DNA of 64,000 nt, from assembly GCA_025403435.1 (NCBI GenBank), contig CM046350.1, forward strand, positions 24,553,661 to 24,617,660. Direction: 5' to 3'. The position numbers and the translations under genes were made by a program. This DNA is from Artocarpus heterophyllus (lineage: Eukaryota > Streptophyta > Magnoliopsida > Rosales > Moraceae). Position 1 is the stretch's first letter. Every line of letters begins with the position of its first letter. Positions 11,572 to 24,261 of this stretch are shown here, piece after piece. The notes below the pieces were generated by a model. It had not been told where the DNA came from. It saw only the letters and a list, made by a program, of their open reading frames with translations, and did not search any database.

Positions 11572-14500
11572 TCACAGGCTGCTATGTAAAGAACGTAGTT
11601 GAGACACTACTTCTCGTTGAACTTGTTCCCTTGCTATTTTGCCAATAGCTCTGAGTGGAAATGGTTTATTCCATACAATAAATTTCTTTGGTACCTTAAA
11701 CCTGAAAAATATTAGAAAGGAAAACGTTCAAGGAATGATTGAAAGCAATCATGAATATAGACATAAATGTTGCAGATTTTGAGAGCGAGAGCAATACCGG
11801 GCTAAATTCTTTTCTTTACAAAACTGTTGGAGAATCTCATGGGATAAGAGCTGCTTTTGCTTTGCAGTTGAGTGCTCAAAACTTCTACTTGACCACTGCC
11901 AATCTCTCCTCAGTTGAATGCAAGCGACAACCATCTCTGTCAAGCGAGAATCCGGAATTCCCACAGTAACAACACCGACAACTCCAGGATGTTGTGAAAG
12001 AATTGCCTCCACCTAGACAACAAATAAATAAATTGTACTTGTAATATGCAAGAAAAGAATGAACTCTTTCAATACAGGTTTTAGTACTTACCTCTTCGGG
12101 GTAAACATTCTCTCCTCCGCTTTTGATCCGACCTTTTGTTCTTCCAATGAGCCACAGATTACCACGGTCATCAATGTAACCGATGTCACCAGTGTCAAGC
12201 CAATTCTGGTTTTTGGAGTGTGATGTACTTGTTAAGAGATTTTGCTCCCAATATCCAAGCATTACATGTGAGCCTCGGGTTAAAATTCTCCCAACTTGAG
12301 AAGAGTCGTCAGAACAGATCTTTAATTCTACATGTGGAGCAGGCTTTCCAACACAAACACCTTGTGGTCGGTGAACAGAAATGGAATTTGTTTTGTCTAC
12401 ACTTGTTTTAAGTGTTGGATCATACAGGGTCTTGAACGTTAGCGAAGAGCACGCTTCTGTCATTCCTTTGCAAATTAGAAGGCAAGACAATAAATAATTA
12501 GTAAATTATTTCCTTCATATTTGATACAAGTATTGAAGAGTACAATGGGATAGGCTTACCATATGCTGAGAGAAGCTTAGCTCTTGGAAATAATTTTATA
12601 GCTTCTTTGGTTAGTTCAACTGATAGTCCTCCTCCTCCATTTAGTATCTTCTTGACACTCTCTATCTGCTTCCAAGTTGTGTTTCCCCTGGCAGATTCCA
12701 AAACATATGCTCAGAAAAACTGTGAACAATGAAATTTAATTGCCATCGTTAAGCTGTTCAATGCATGTTCTAAGAAAGTATAATGAATAATATTGAAAGG
12801 AGTAAGTTCAGACAATCAAATTGGATTCTTAATTGCTCATGTGCCTCTATAGATACAAAATGTTGAATTAGCAGTTCATATTCTAACTGGCCACCAAGGA
12901 GTAATTCTATTCCAATAGTGGATCAGTGAGTCTGAGACCATCTACAACGCCAATGCTAAATTGGGCATAGAAAAGTGTAAATAATGGCATAATTGATATG
13001 GTCTTATATTTTTCTCCCAAAACATAATCCTATTCCTTTTTTTAAGAATAATGCTATATCTACTTTTGTCATAAATTTTAAGCTTTAAAATCATAAGAAA
13101 AAGTTCCTTAAAAAAATGATAAGAAAAAGTAACTTTTAAAAAATAAAAAATGACAATGTTGTAACTACAAAGTGAAAAAATCAACAAATTATGTCAAATT
13201 TAGTACCAAGTATAGCACATGCCACATTTTGACATTAGTACAAAAACTTAGCATTTGGGTTGTAGATGTTCTCACTAGTTATTCTATTGCCAGCACGTTG
13301 GATTAAGGAGAAAAATTGCTCAAAGAGGTGAATTTTCTAAGCAAAATCTGTGATGAGAACCCTCCCCAAATGTCTATTCCTAACGATTTAAGATTTTACC
13401 TTGCAGTAGAAACCAAATCTGCCATCATTGCAGGAACAGTGATTAGAGAAGTGACACCATATTGGTGTGTGTTCTCAAGGGCTAATTTGGCACCAAACTT
13501 TGGAATCAAAACATGACAACCTCCAATCAATAGCATGGAAATGGCTGATGACAAACCACCAATGTGGCACAATGGAGCTGTATGCAAATACACCTACAAA
13601 TAACCAAACGGCAAACTTTCACTGACAAAAGCTTGTCATATTGCAAACTGTAACAAATGCAGTTATTGACGTATAGTGTCTTGGAGAAAGACGTACGTCA
13701 TCCTCATTGTAACCAACGACGGCAATCTTGGCCAGAGATTGTATGATCAGAGCTGAATGGGTTATGGTGGCTCCCTTTGGCCTTCCTGTGGTCCCTACAA
13801 ATCAAACTTACCTTAAGTTTACCTTAAGTTTGTTCCTTAGGCACCTTTAATTATATAAGGATTATAACATGAAGGACCATGATAAAGAAAAAAAAAAAAT
13901 TATACAAGGAAGAGAGCTTATACCTGAAGTGAAGCATATAAGAACGGCACCCTCAGGTGCCCATGAGTAATCCAATGAAAAATCATTCAGAGAATGCTTC
14001 TTAATGGTTTCAGTAGTTAATGCTGGGAAAACACAGAATATGAAACTACATTAGACCAGCAAGAAAATAAAATAAAATCTTCTTCTTTATAACTCTAATT
14101 TCATGTAAATAGCCATGGGAAACGACATACATTTCCTCACGAAATCTGAGGCAGAGGAATCCAAGGAAACATGCCACCTCAGAAAACGTAAATCAAAATT
14201 TTGGAGCTTTGAAGACCACATGTTACAGCTCTCATCTGTCACCAACATTACTGGCCTTACCATCTCCACAGCAAAAAGTGCCTCTTCAAAGCTCTACGAG
14301 AAATTAATGTATGTGAGACATTGACAGCAATGATTATTTATTTAGATTTGTTAAATATGACCCTGACAAAGGCCAATACATCAACCAGAATAATTAAGTG
14401 CCAAAATTTGGCAATACCCTAAACTTGGTGCTAAATTTAACATCAAATATGACATATGTGTTTAGCACCAACAATGGCACTGATTAGAGAATGGTTTTCC

Positions 14501-16167
14501 TACCAGAATGCTAAATTTTAATAATGTCACACTAATTTAGCACCACACTCGAGATGCTCTTACCCCTTTTTTGGGGAGAAAAAAAAAGACTGTCCTGCAA
14601 TTTAAATTTTTTTTTTCTTTCCTGAGCACAAATAGTAATACTAAAAAAGAGCTTTTTTCCTCCGAGGAAAGAGAGAATGAACTTTCCTTCAAAAAAAAAA
14701 AAAAAGAAAAGAAAAGAAAATAACATCAACTTATATCGACTCACCCATCGGTAATTCAGAGGAGCGACTATCCCTCCCACAAATGCTATTGCAAGTAACC
14801 ATTCCAAATACAAGTCACTGCGCCCAAAAACCAACAATTAACAAAATGCACGGCCATTATCACGTGTACACAAGGCATTGCCAAAAATTCTTCATTTCTA
14901 AAGAACACACAAAAATAATGTGTTATTTTTCAAATTGTAATATTAATATTAATCCAATTAACAACAACTAAAGCCGACGGCATGATATAAATGGGTTTGA
15001 ACCGTACGATTATTAATTGGGCCATAATAATTGGGGCATAAATGAGTTGGTACGAATAACACGAAAATAAACTGTGTTGGATTCGTACTAGCACGTTGCT
15101 TATAAAAAGCACATAAGAGTAGTGCACAATGCTTGCCTCCACCATGCTTCCTGAGCTTTTAATGTAAAATGACAGCTTCAATTTTATTTATTATAATTCC
15201 ACTACAATTTTGTTCAAGAGTCCCACATCGAAAAGAAACCAACATTTTTGACACAAGTCCTCTATATAAGGACTTGTTTCTTAATTCAACGTGGTTGTCT
15301 GCTATTAAAGCCGTTTATGGCTTTGAGTAATTTTCTTCAATCTGATTTGAGAGGTTGGATTCAAGTAAGAATGCCGTTTAAAATATTTAATGATAAAAAA
15401 GATAGCAATATCTTAATTTAATGATAGAAAAGATAGGAATTTTAATTTAAAAAGGAGAATATTTTGATGTTTTGAATTTTCATTTGAAAATAATTGTTTA
15501 TGTTAGAAATTTAATAAAATATGATGTTAATTTTTTTATTATTATTTTTTTTTGAGTTATAAATGTGTTATAATTATGTTAAACCGTAACGGATTATTTA
15601 ATAATCGTGTTATGAGTGTGTAGTGTTTGTGTTTTAGGCACGTTTATTAATCACGTTCGTATTTAGTGTAATCGTGTTCACAAACACGACACATAACACG
15701 ATTTGTCAGCCTTAACAACAACTTTTCAAATTAACAACTATTCATGAAATTAGAATAAAAAAAATAATAAAAATACCTCTTTATTAATAAAATAAAAATA
15801 TAACTAAATCAAAATATAGTAATTACATAATTGACCTAAGAACACATTACTGACAATTATCACGCGTACACAAGGCATAGCCAAAAATTCTTCTTTTCTA
15901 AAGAACACACAAAAATAAAAAGAAAAAAAAAAGAGTTTCAGAGAGTTGTTTTTCTTTCTGAAATTACCTGTTCAAGGCGGCGATGGCGACGACGTCACCG
16001 GAGCCAACGCCGAGGCCGAGCAGACCGTGAGCAAGGCATAACACGCCGTCTGCGAACTCTGGGCCAGTCCTTCGCCGGTTCCCGCAGACGATGACCGGAG
16101 AACTTCGCCGGAGAGTGGCTAGGCGGCTCAGGCAGCAGCAAATGTGGGGGTGGGAGTAATTAGGCAT
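11572..16167 (-). CDS. AAE14: 2-succinylbenzoate-CoA ligase (AAE14/MenE), phylloquinone biosynthesis
   Basis: Ten exons on the minus strand splice in frame: 16167-15968, 14817-14745, 14293-14131, 14022-13924, 13794-13697, 13593-13400, 12687-12560, 12465-12092, 12012-11798 and 11701-11572 (1674 nt, 557 residues; Arabidopsis AAE14 is of similar length). It belongs to the AMP-forming acyl-CoA synthetase family, which activates o-succinylbenzoate to its CoA ester (EC 6.2.1.26) in vitamin K1 synthesis. Visible motifs: P-loop FTSGTTGRPKG (about 176-186, split by intron 4), YGMTEACSS (about 318), DTGDIG (409-414), GRTKGRIKSGGENVYPEE (426-443), and a C-terminal PLRAIGKIAR whose Lys (about 536) is the expected catalytic lysine. 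The last three residues, SSL, fit a peroxisomal PTS1-type signal. The start is the first ATG at 16167, giving MPNYSHPHIC, like the family N terminus. No frameshift or stop was found, so it appears functional. Intron 1 (1150 bp) holds repeat-derived DNA. The overall match, including the N terminus, favours AAE14 over other acyl-activating enzymes. Confidence 0.95.
12934..13273. mobile_element. MITE-like element in AAE14 intron 6
   Basis: The left end GAGACCATCTACAACGCCAA and the right end read in reverse, GAGAACATCTACAACCCAAA, are inverted repeats of about 25 bp bounding 340 bp of AT-rich, non-coding DNA. A likely relative lies in intron 2 at about 14370-14560 (GAGATGCTCTT-like end, repeated TTTAGCACCA and TGCTAAATTT segments). 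The target duplication is unclear. Confidence 0.65.
14857..15917. repeat. 61-bp direct repeats exactly 1000 bp apart in AAE14 intron 1
   Basis: TTATCACGTGTACACAAGGC and the following 41 bases at 14857-14917 recur at 15857-15917 with three mismatches by hand count. The DNA between them is repeat-like: a TCCCACATCG motif at about 15219 followed by CTCTATATAAGGACTTG resembles the start and promoter of small copia/TRIM-type LTRs, and 15550-15710 has many ACACGA/CGTGTT units. This fits insertion plus local duplication within the intron. Confidence 0.7.
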
Positions 16168-17323
16168 TCATGGAGAACACAAATTTGGAAGTTCAGCCGA
16201 GAAGTATTGTATATGGGTTGCAACTTCCTAGTGGCGTACTGTAGCGGGAACTGAAGTGACATGAAGCTAACTGGCTTTCAAAAGTGAGGTGGGAATTCAC
16301 TTCATAACGCGATTTATTCTACGCTATCTGGTTTGGTGGGCCCGGGGAAATGCGTTTTTTTTCCTGTAGTGATGCTTAGCATGCCATAGTATACACAGTC
16401 ACGGTTATGACCGCTTGTTAAGTCTTGGTAAAATATACAGTGTAATTATTTATATTGAGTTTTATTATTTTATTAATAATAAAATTATAATTTTATAAGG
16501 TTAAATAAAATTATTTTTTTACAAATAAGAAAAAAATTTCATGTGAGAATTAAAGTGCCTTTTATATTCAAAAAAAATAAAAGGGCTTTAGCAAATGAAG
16601 ATCTTATAAAATTCTCTTATTCTAATATTCTAATAGGGTGTACAGGAGAGCAGTTGTAAATAAAAATATTATTTTGAAAACTATAGCATGTGAGAGCTTT
16701 TATGTTATAGTATTTTTTTTATTTTTTTGTTATAATTGTCGGGAGGTTTATACCGTTTGTTAGTTCTAACCAAAATATCAAACAACCCTTAAATCGTAAC
16801 AAAATGGTTGAAACACTTGGAACAAAAAGAAAAGAACGTAGTCTATACTTTCATCAACTAACATCCATGGAATCCAACATTTGAGTATAATCTATTAATA
16901 AAAGTTTTCTCATAGTACGGGAATACTCTTATCAATTGTAAAAATGTGCCCTTCCATAGAACTTTTAAATTTTTAGGGTTAATCACTATTTGAATTTTGA
17001 TTAAATATTGCAAAGTTCCTTCAAATCAACGTATGATGTTAGAATTTAGAAACTTGATATGGTTTTAAGCACGTGATATGACATCTTCAATCACTATTTG
17101 AGTTGCCAAATTCTTTCATCAAGCAAGTACGGGCTTGTTCTACATAAACTTTAAAAGTCACCGTTAAATTAAGTGTACTTTAAGATACTTAGTTAAATTT
17201 AAAAATTAATTTATCAAAACTAAAAGTTTTAAGGAAAATTTTGTTAATTGTGAAAAGTTTATGAAGATGTACCGAGGATCTATACAACATAATGATAAGA
17301 AACAAAAAACATGTTCGTCTAAG
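16168..17323. other. Upstream region of AAE14, promoter side
   Basis: The first about 200 bases must hold the 5' leader and core promoter of AAE14 on the minus strand; no convincing TATA box was picked out. Beyond that the sequence is AT-rich. A stretch at about 16620-16790 resembles the small element at 17324 (AGGGTGT-like start, AACAACCCTT-like end). No gene is seen. Confidence 0.4.
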
Positions 17324-17485
17324 AGGGTGTTTGCAGTGGTTCTCATCACTCAGTTTCCACAACAAACTCAGTTATAAACAGTATAAAGCTTTCACATGCT
17401 ATAATAATAATAATAAAAAGTACTACAGTATAAAACTCTTACATGCTATAACAAAATGGGTTTCCACCACCCTTTCAAACACCCT
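17324..17485. mobile_element. Short MITE-like element, 162 bp
   Basis: The ends AGGGTGTTTG and CAAACACCCT are perfect 10-bp inverted repeats. The interior is AT-rich and non-coding. Partial relatives occur at 2683-2780 and perhaps 16620-16790, so it is a repeated family. TAAG lies near both ends but its offset is not symmetrical, so the target duplication is uncertain. Confidence 0.6.
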
Positions 17486-17520
17486 ATAAGTAGATGGATA
17501 GCAAATGTCTCTCGTTACAC

Positions 17521-17641
17521 TTTGAATGATGCTTTTCATTGTTTCATTTAAAAAAAATTTTATGCGTTTTATTTAATGGATAGATTAAAAACATATAAAT
17601 GCTTTTATTTTTATTATTTAAATATTTCTTACAGTAATCTC
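17521..17641. repeat. Left copy of a 121-bp direct repeat bracketing the Mutator relic
   Basis: This begins TTTGAATGATGCTTTTCATT and ends TTTCTTACAGTAATCTC, and recurs in the same orientation at 23707-23827 with a handful of differences. It has no coding potential. Confidence 0.85.
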
Positions 17642-20597
17642 TTATTATTTTATTTTGGATAGTTTATGGAACTTAAAATATTCTTTCTTAGTATTTTTTT
17701 TTTTATTTTTCTCAAGGATTAATCCGAATGCATTACGAGGGAACTTCTACTACGTAATGTTGTGGTTTAACTTCTCATCATATCTTTTCAAATAAATATA
17801 TTTTTAATAAATTATGTCGTTTGTTGATGGCGTAAATAAGGAAGATTTTGATGAAAGGGCCAAAAAAAATTTCTAATCGGGTAAATGGTCTTTTTTTTTT
17901 AGAATCAAAAAACACACGCTTTTTTATGTATGTAAACTATCCTAGTTTTTTAAAAAAAAAATAAAGAAAAATGATTGTAGCAGGATAAGGAACCTCAACA
18001 TGATGAACAAAAAAAAAAACTGAAACCGTTTTGATGTCTAAAAAGCCTTTTTTTTATGCCAAAAACTGTCCAAAAAAATTTGGAACATTTACCCAAAATT
18101 TTTTTCCCATAAGGTCATTTTTAAAAATCCCTCCGTAAATCATCTAATAAGAAAAATTAGATTCTTATCTCACTACGGTAGATTTCCCATGATGAATAAT
18201 AAATAAATTCTAGGAAAGTTAAAAATGAAAGAATTTTAGAGTTGTACATCTTCCGCGGAAGCTTGTGTCACTAGGGCTTTTGTAAAAAGAAGAGTTGGTT
18301 GTGTGTAAGTACGCACGGTCATAAGTAATAGAGTATAAGTTGAGTATCATTTTCTTCAAGAATTGAATTACTAAAATTTTATTATTTATTACGGTTTAAA
18401 CACTCCTAACTTTATCTAGACAATATTGAATTTTGATGGCAAATTTAATAAAACAAGAAATTAAAATAAACTAAAATTAGATTAAGGAAACTAAAAACAA
18501 TGAAGGAAGTAAACTTGATTAAATGATGATGGAATAGGTCTAGAGAAACTATTTCTCTAAATTTCGATTGCGAATGGTAATTGCCTAGACAAATGAAAAA
18601 TAAATTTCCCCAAATTATTGGCATAGAACTCTCATGTATCCCAATTTTCCTTCTCCCAAGTACTCAATTGAAAATCACCCAAATTATTTAATTTCAATAT
18701 TCATATTTAAAATCAAATATTGAGGTTTATTAAGCAAGTTCTATACTTAGCCGCAAAGGAAATCATAAGTCTCCCAACTCTATAATTTTCTAGGTTGTAT
18801 TTCCTAAACCCATATTTAAAACCCCAAGTACTAATCCTAATTACAAAATCAACCAATTGATAGCCAATCAATTGGAGGCATTAAACTCAAGGAAACCAAA
18901 TAATTGGTAATTGGAAATTAACTTGTATTAATAAAAGGCAATAAACCAAAACACATTGCATGCCGTGCCAACGTACTGTCCCTCTATATGGGGGTGTGGA
19001 TCTTGCTGTACTAAGGCACAAATTGGAGTTGATTCAAGCTCCAAAAATGCTCTTCTTAACATATTAAAAAAAATAATAAAATAAAATTAAGTTGAAATAA
19101 AGCTAAATTTAATAAAAACAGAACTAAATAAAAATAAATTAAATTAAAGTAAAGTAAAGGAAAAATTTCATGTTAGTAGTATCTTTATTATATCGAAGTT
19201 TGGTATTCTCTGTTTTGAAAATTTTTTTATTAGTACCTGATCTTTTAGAATTTTTTTTTTGGTGCCTAAATGTCTTTTTTTAGACATAAAAAAACAAAAA
19301 TACCTTTATTATAAAATACAATCTGTTTATCTAAAATTTTTAATTAAAAAATATTTTTAAAACTGTTATTCCTGCAACCAAACATCCAAATGCCCAACAA
19401 ACTCCGGCGTTTTATTGGAGAAGGATTGGTAATATGAAGAGCCGCGAGAGGCTCATTCATTGGGTGATAAAGTCTGAAACAGAGTTGGGGGTTTCTTGTT
19501 TTCGCTTTTTTCTTCTCCCAAAAAAAAAAAAAAAAAACTCTAGAAAATCTGTTGTATGAGAAAATGACTAGATGAAATAGCAAAACGTTGATCACCTTTC
19601 CACCAATTTCGGAAAATCTCAGATAGAAGAAGGCATTTTCGCAAACAAATCTTGACATATTTTGAGGCAAGATGTATACAAGAAGCAATTCTATTGTTTC
19701 TTTGTTGTTCTAAGGTTATTAATAATTCTTTAAACTTTTAAACTCTGAAATCTCGAAGAAAAAGTCTGGCTTGTTTTTGGTTCATGCATGTTCTGGGTTT
19801 GTTTATTTCTTTCATTTTTTTTGGTTTTCATAAAGATACAATTTTTATGGTCTATAACAGTAAAAAAGCAAAATATTGATGTTTATTTTGATGAAAATTA
19901 TATGTTGTTGTCGAATAATTACCATTTCAAGTTTTAGGGTTTTGTAATGGAATTTTCATGATTTTGTTTCCCATCTGTGTTTAAATATTTTCTTTTCATT
20001 TTAGAAGTATGATTTGAATGAAGAACAATGTCGTTTTTCAAAAGAATTATGCTCTGTTTTCTGTATTTTTTTGGACATTGTGTGTACAGGTTTTGGTTTT
20101 ATATTCTGTTCAATTTAGTGTTAGTGTAAAAATGAGGTTCATTTTTTTCAATTTAGGGATTATGGTTGGACATAAGAGCGGCTATGTCAACATAGGTTGA
20201 TGCTCTATTTTGAACTTTTTTTCTTTTTTCATCAGTTGTTATTTTGGTGCTTGTATTGATAACATGATTTTGTCATGTTTTATCTATGTCGCTTAACATG
20301 TGTTCATATGTCTGTAGTTTAAGGTGATGATTTTAGTCCTTTAAATAGTCTGTAGATAAGGACTACTATAGTTATATTATATTACGTCGTGGAATACACA
20401 ATGAGATTATGGGCTTTAATTTTGAAGAGGAAGAAGTGAAGTTGGAAATAAAAGCATTAGTTAAGGGTCACGAGGAACCTGTTTTGGTAAATGACGATTG
20501 AAGTATGATGAGAATGTCTAGTCTAAACATAGATCGTACTGATTCAATACATTTGCATGGTAAGTTCGAAAAAGTTGTTACTTTGAAGCCCTGATCG
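17642..20597. other. Non-coding AT-rich region upstream of the Mutator relic
   Basis: No gene is supported. 18240-19170 resembles the end-plus-leader of LTR elements of the kind seen at 57751 (a GTAAGTACGCACGGTCATAA-type passage followed by AT-rich sequence), but has decayed too far for boundaries. 19340-20590 precedes the transposase frame and may hold its 5' region; terminal inverted repeats were not identified. Confidence 0.35.
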
Positions 20598-22935
20598 ATG
20601 AAAAAAGCAGGACAAGATCTAGTTAATTTGGATGTCGGGAGTGGTGATGATGCGGATCGTGGGAATAGGGATGGGGATGATGGGGATGATGGGTATGGGG
20701 ATGATAGGGACCTCTCATCACTAATAGACGATGATGATCCAGCTTGGAGTCGAAATGAGGATGATGACTCTACGTCAACAGAGAGTTTTGAACCCTATGT
20801 TGAACTAGAGAGTGATGAAGATGATGATTTGTATGTTTGGCATAGTAAGGAGGATGACATTTTAGGAGCATGTAAGTGGGAAGAAAAAGAAGGTGAAAAT
20901 GAGAAAAACCCAAATAGCAAACTTCCAAGAGTTAAAACTAAGACAAATCAAGGAGAAAATCTGTTCATGTTTATTGGGCAAATATTCAAAGATCATAAGG
21001 AGTATAGATAGATCATCATTGATTACTCCATTCAAGAGCGTTTTCTAGCTCGGCAGATTGAGGCTACAAAAATAAGAATGACATATGGATGTGCTGGAGA
21101 TGGCTGCCAGTGGACGATACAGTGTTCACCATGTCTCTTTATGGTGAAGACATCTAAAGAAGAGCATAATTATCAAGTTGTTTGAAGTAATAAAAAGGCA
21201 TCATCGGGTTGGATTGCAAGGAAGTTGGCAAATGAATTTAAAGCCATGCCTGACATGACAGTGGAGTCTACGAGGAAAATCTTGAAAGACAAGTTTAATA
21301 TTGATGTTCTAGATCAAAAACTTTGGAGGGCAAGGCAATTAGCTATAGGCAATGAGGCAGAATTATAAGCATCTGAATTCCGTGTTATAAGGTACTATTG
21401 TATGATGGTCCTTTCTATAAATCCTAGAAGTATTACTATTGTAAAGACCAATGTTATTGGTAACGCCAAAGAAAGCGAATCAATTTCACTGGAGCAACTA
21501 GAAATACCAACACCACCTTCTCTTTTTAAAAGGATTGTTTGCTTGTTTTGAGGCTTCCAAAATTGGGTTTTTAGATCGTTATAGGCCATTCATCGGTTTT
21601 GATGGATGTCATCTCAAGGGTGTACATGGTGGCATCTTATTGTGTGCAATATCAATTGTTGCAAATAAGAATTTTTTCCCATTGGCCCATGCAATAGTCG
21701 ATAAGGAGAATTTGGATAATTGGTCTTCGTTTTTGACTTTGCTTAAAAATGCCATTGGGAGGGATGTTGATTTAAAACCTTGAGCTTGCATGTTCGATAA
21801 GCAAAAGGTATATTATTATTGTTAAACTCATTGTTGGTATATAAGTTAAGTTACATATTGTCATAATGTTATCACTAATCAAGGTATTAATTTGTTGTTT
21901 CAATGCAAAGGTTAGTCAAACCAATTTGCAACATTTTGCCCGAAAACTGCTCTCATTAGACTTATTCTTATCATGTTTGGAATAATCCAAAAGAGATAAG
22001 TTGGAGGATTAGGTATTGAAGACAAGTTCTGGGAGGCTTCTAAGGCTAGAACTATGCAACAATTGTGAATCAGCCATGCAATCTATAAAGGATGTGAACA
22101 AGGAAGCATATGATTGGTTGTCGAAAGAGGACACGAAGAATTGGGCACTCCACGCCATGGACTCGAGAGTGAAGACAAAGCATGTAACTAACAACTTTAC
22201 AGAAAGCTTTAATGCTTGGGTAGACAAGCAAAGGTACGTGCCTCCTCTCTCACTGTTAGACGGCAATAGACAGAAGTTGATGAGTACTTTTTACACTCGT
22301 GGAACTATTGCCAATCGATGGGAAAAGGCTTGACCTCAAGAGTGAACAGGAAAATTATCGACATGCTGCCATTAGCAAGAGGTGCTATGGCTAGGAGGTG
22401 TTGGGAGTATGAGTTTAAAGTGGATTTCTCAAGGAACATTGTTGGAGTGTGACTGGATACATAGCATTATTACTGTGAAATTTGGGAACTAATTGGCATG
22501 CCTTGTGTACATGCATTGGCTTGTATAAACACCATTCGAGCTCTAGTCGAAAATTATGTTCATCCATATTTTCACACTAAAACATTGAGGAAGGGGTACA
22601 GAGGAATTCTTCACCCGATACTATCACAAAACCAATGGCCTTCACATCTTAACAATTATTTGATTCAGCCACTAGTTAAGAAGAGACTTCCTGGTAGACC
22701 AAGGAACCATAAGAAGAGAGGGAAAGATGACGCTCCACCAATCACTACCAAATCGAGCACTACTAAGTGTTCCAAATGTGAAGAATTTGGACACAACTCC
22801 CGGACTTGTCAAAGACCTCCGACGAAACGGCAAACGAAAAAAAGAAGACTTCATAAGCTGGGCGTTGAACAGTCCAAGAAGAGGTTTAAATATATGATTT
22901 TTAAACTAAAATACTTTTTGCTGCTAGTTATTTAA
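20598..22935 (+). pseudogene. Mutator-like (MuDR-type) transposase, degenerate
   Basis: Pieces in order give a plant MULE transposase. 20598-21011: acidic Asp/Gly-rich N-terminal region. 21012-21370: DNA-binding-type segment (MTYGCAGDGCQW) with in-frame stops. 21535-21810: catalytic core start (FIGFDGCHLKG, then PLAHAIVDKENLDNWSSF) reaching MFDKQK. An intron-like break follows at about 21808-21907 (AAAAG|GTATAT to TGCAAAG). 22016-22333: helical part (AYDWLSKED, NNFTESFNAWV). 22480-22560: SWIM-type zinc finger (WELIGMPCVHALACI). About 22690: basic GRPRNHKKRGK. 22768-22810: CCHC knuckle CSKCEEFGHNSRTC. At least four stops and frame changes break it (for example near 21012, 21183, 21366 and 22331), so no full transposase can be made. 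FAR1/FHY3-type domesticated genes share the domains but would be intact. Confidence 0.85.
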
Positions 22936-23930
22936 TATTTTGGAGAATTCTGCTTGTTTAATTTTTTTTTTTTTTATGTTGTTTTACTTATGCTTAATAG
23001 CAATGTGGGAGCAGCATGGAATCTGAAAGGGCAAGGAAGAGAAGCACAATCCATGCTGAGAATTCTAGTGTGGAAGACATGCTACAGTCATAAGTAACAC
23101 AATCTTAGGTAGTCGAAAACATTCAATAGGCTGAACATGGACTGCACTCCAATCTTAGGCTGTCAACTATGGAACTACTTTGGAACCTATTCGTAGTTGA
23201 TGAACTATGGACTATTTCTAGTTCTTTTTTTGGGAGATTTCATATGTTCACTTTTTTATAGTAGTGTAATGTCAACTTCTTGTACCTGTGGATTATGACT
23301 AGTTTTGTAATAGTGGATCATATGACCAGATTATGACTACTTGTTTTAGAATTGAATTTCTGCTATATAAAGTACAATGTTTTTTGTATGAGATGCAGCC
23401 AAGATATTGCACTAAAAACGTATACAAATCAATGGTTTGTATAATAGAAATGCCACATAAATTGCACAAAATATGCAGCCATAGCAAAAATTACACAACC
23501 AAGTTCAAATGACTATTACATTGCTGAGTATAAAATGTTATAGTGAAAATCAATAAACACCTATTGCACACTAATATGCTGAATTTTTATTTTTTTTTTA
23601 AAAAGAAGATATATACTGAAACCATCTACTAAATCACTTAACAACAACTAAAATCAAAAGAAAACATATCTAAAATCAAAAGAAAACATATAAATGCTTT
23701 TCATTGTTTGAATGATGCTTTTCATTGTTTCATTTAAAAAAAAAATTATGCTTTTTATTTACTGGATAGATAAAAAACATGTAAATGCTTTTATTTTTAT
23801 TATTTAAATATTTCTTACAGTAATCTCCACACTAAAGAATCAAGAACAACATACTAGTGAGTTATGTCAACAATTAGATATTAATCTATTTAGTTTACAG
23901 CTAAGGTTAATTGCTATTATGAGAAGCTAA
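22936..23930. other. 3' flank of the Mutator relic, with the right 121-bp direct repeat
   Basis: 23000-23100 may be the last transposase exon (AATGTGGGAGCAGCATGGAA, then Ser/Arg-rich codons), but it is not open for long. 23707-23827 repeats 17521-17641 in direct orientation. A small tandem duplication (AAATCAAAAGAAAACATAT twice) is at 23650-23695. No other gene is seen. Confidence 0.45.
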
Positions 23931-24226
23931 TATGTGGCGGAACGGGGCTGCGGTATTGATGCGATCATGCTAGATAATGAGGTAGGATTCTAGATCCTTC
24001 TCTTTGGATAGCCATGATTTTAAAATGAGTTTTGGCCATATTGTTCTTTCTTAAAATGTTTTAAGAAATAAGTTACTTGTATTTATTTATTTCCAATAGA
24101 CGTTGAATATGATCATAATGAATGATAACAATGAATGTAAAAATGAAAACCCGATAAAAGGATGCCCGGAGAATGATATGATTAAATGACACTGGATACC
24201 AAACGGAGTAAGAACCTCGTTCGAAA

Positions 24227-24261
<35 letters not shown>

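Noticed and set aside
20598..22935. Possible domesticated FAR1/FHY3 or MUSTANG-type gene
   Set aside because: Multiple stops and frame changes break the catalytic and zinc-finger parts, so it is a decayed transposase.
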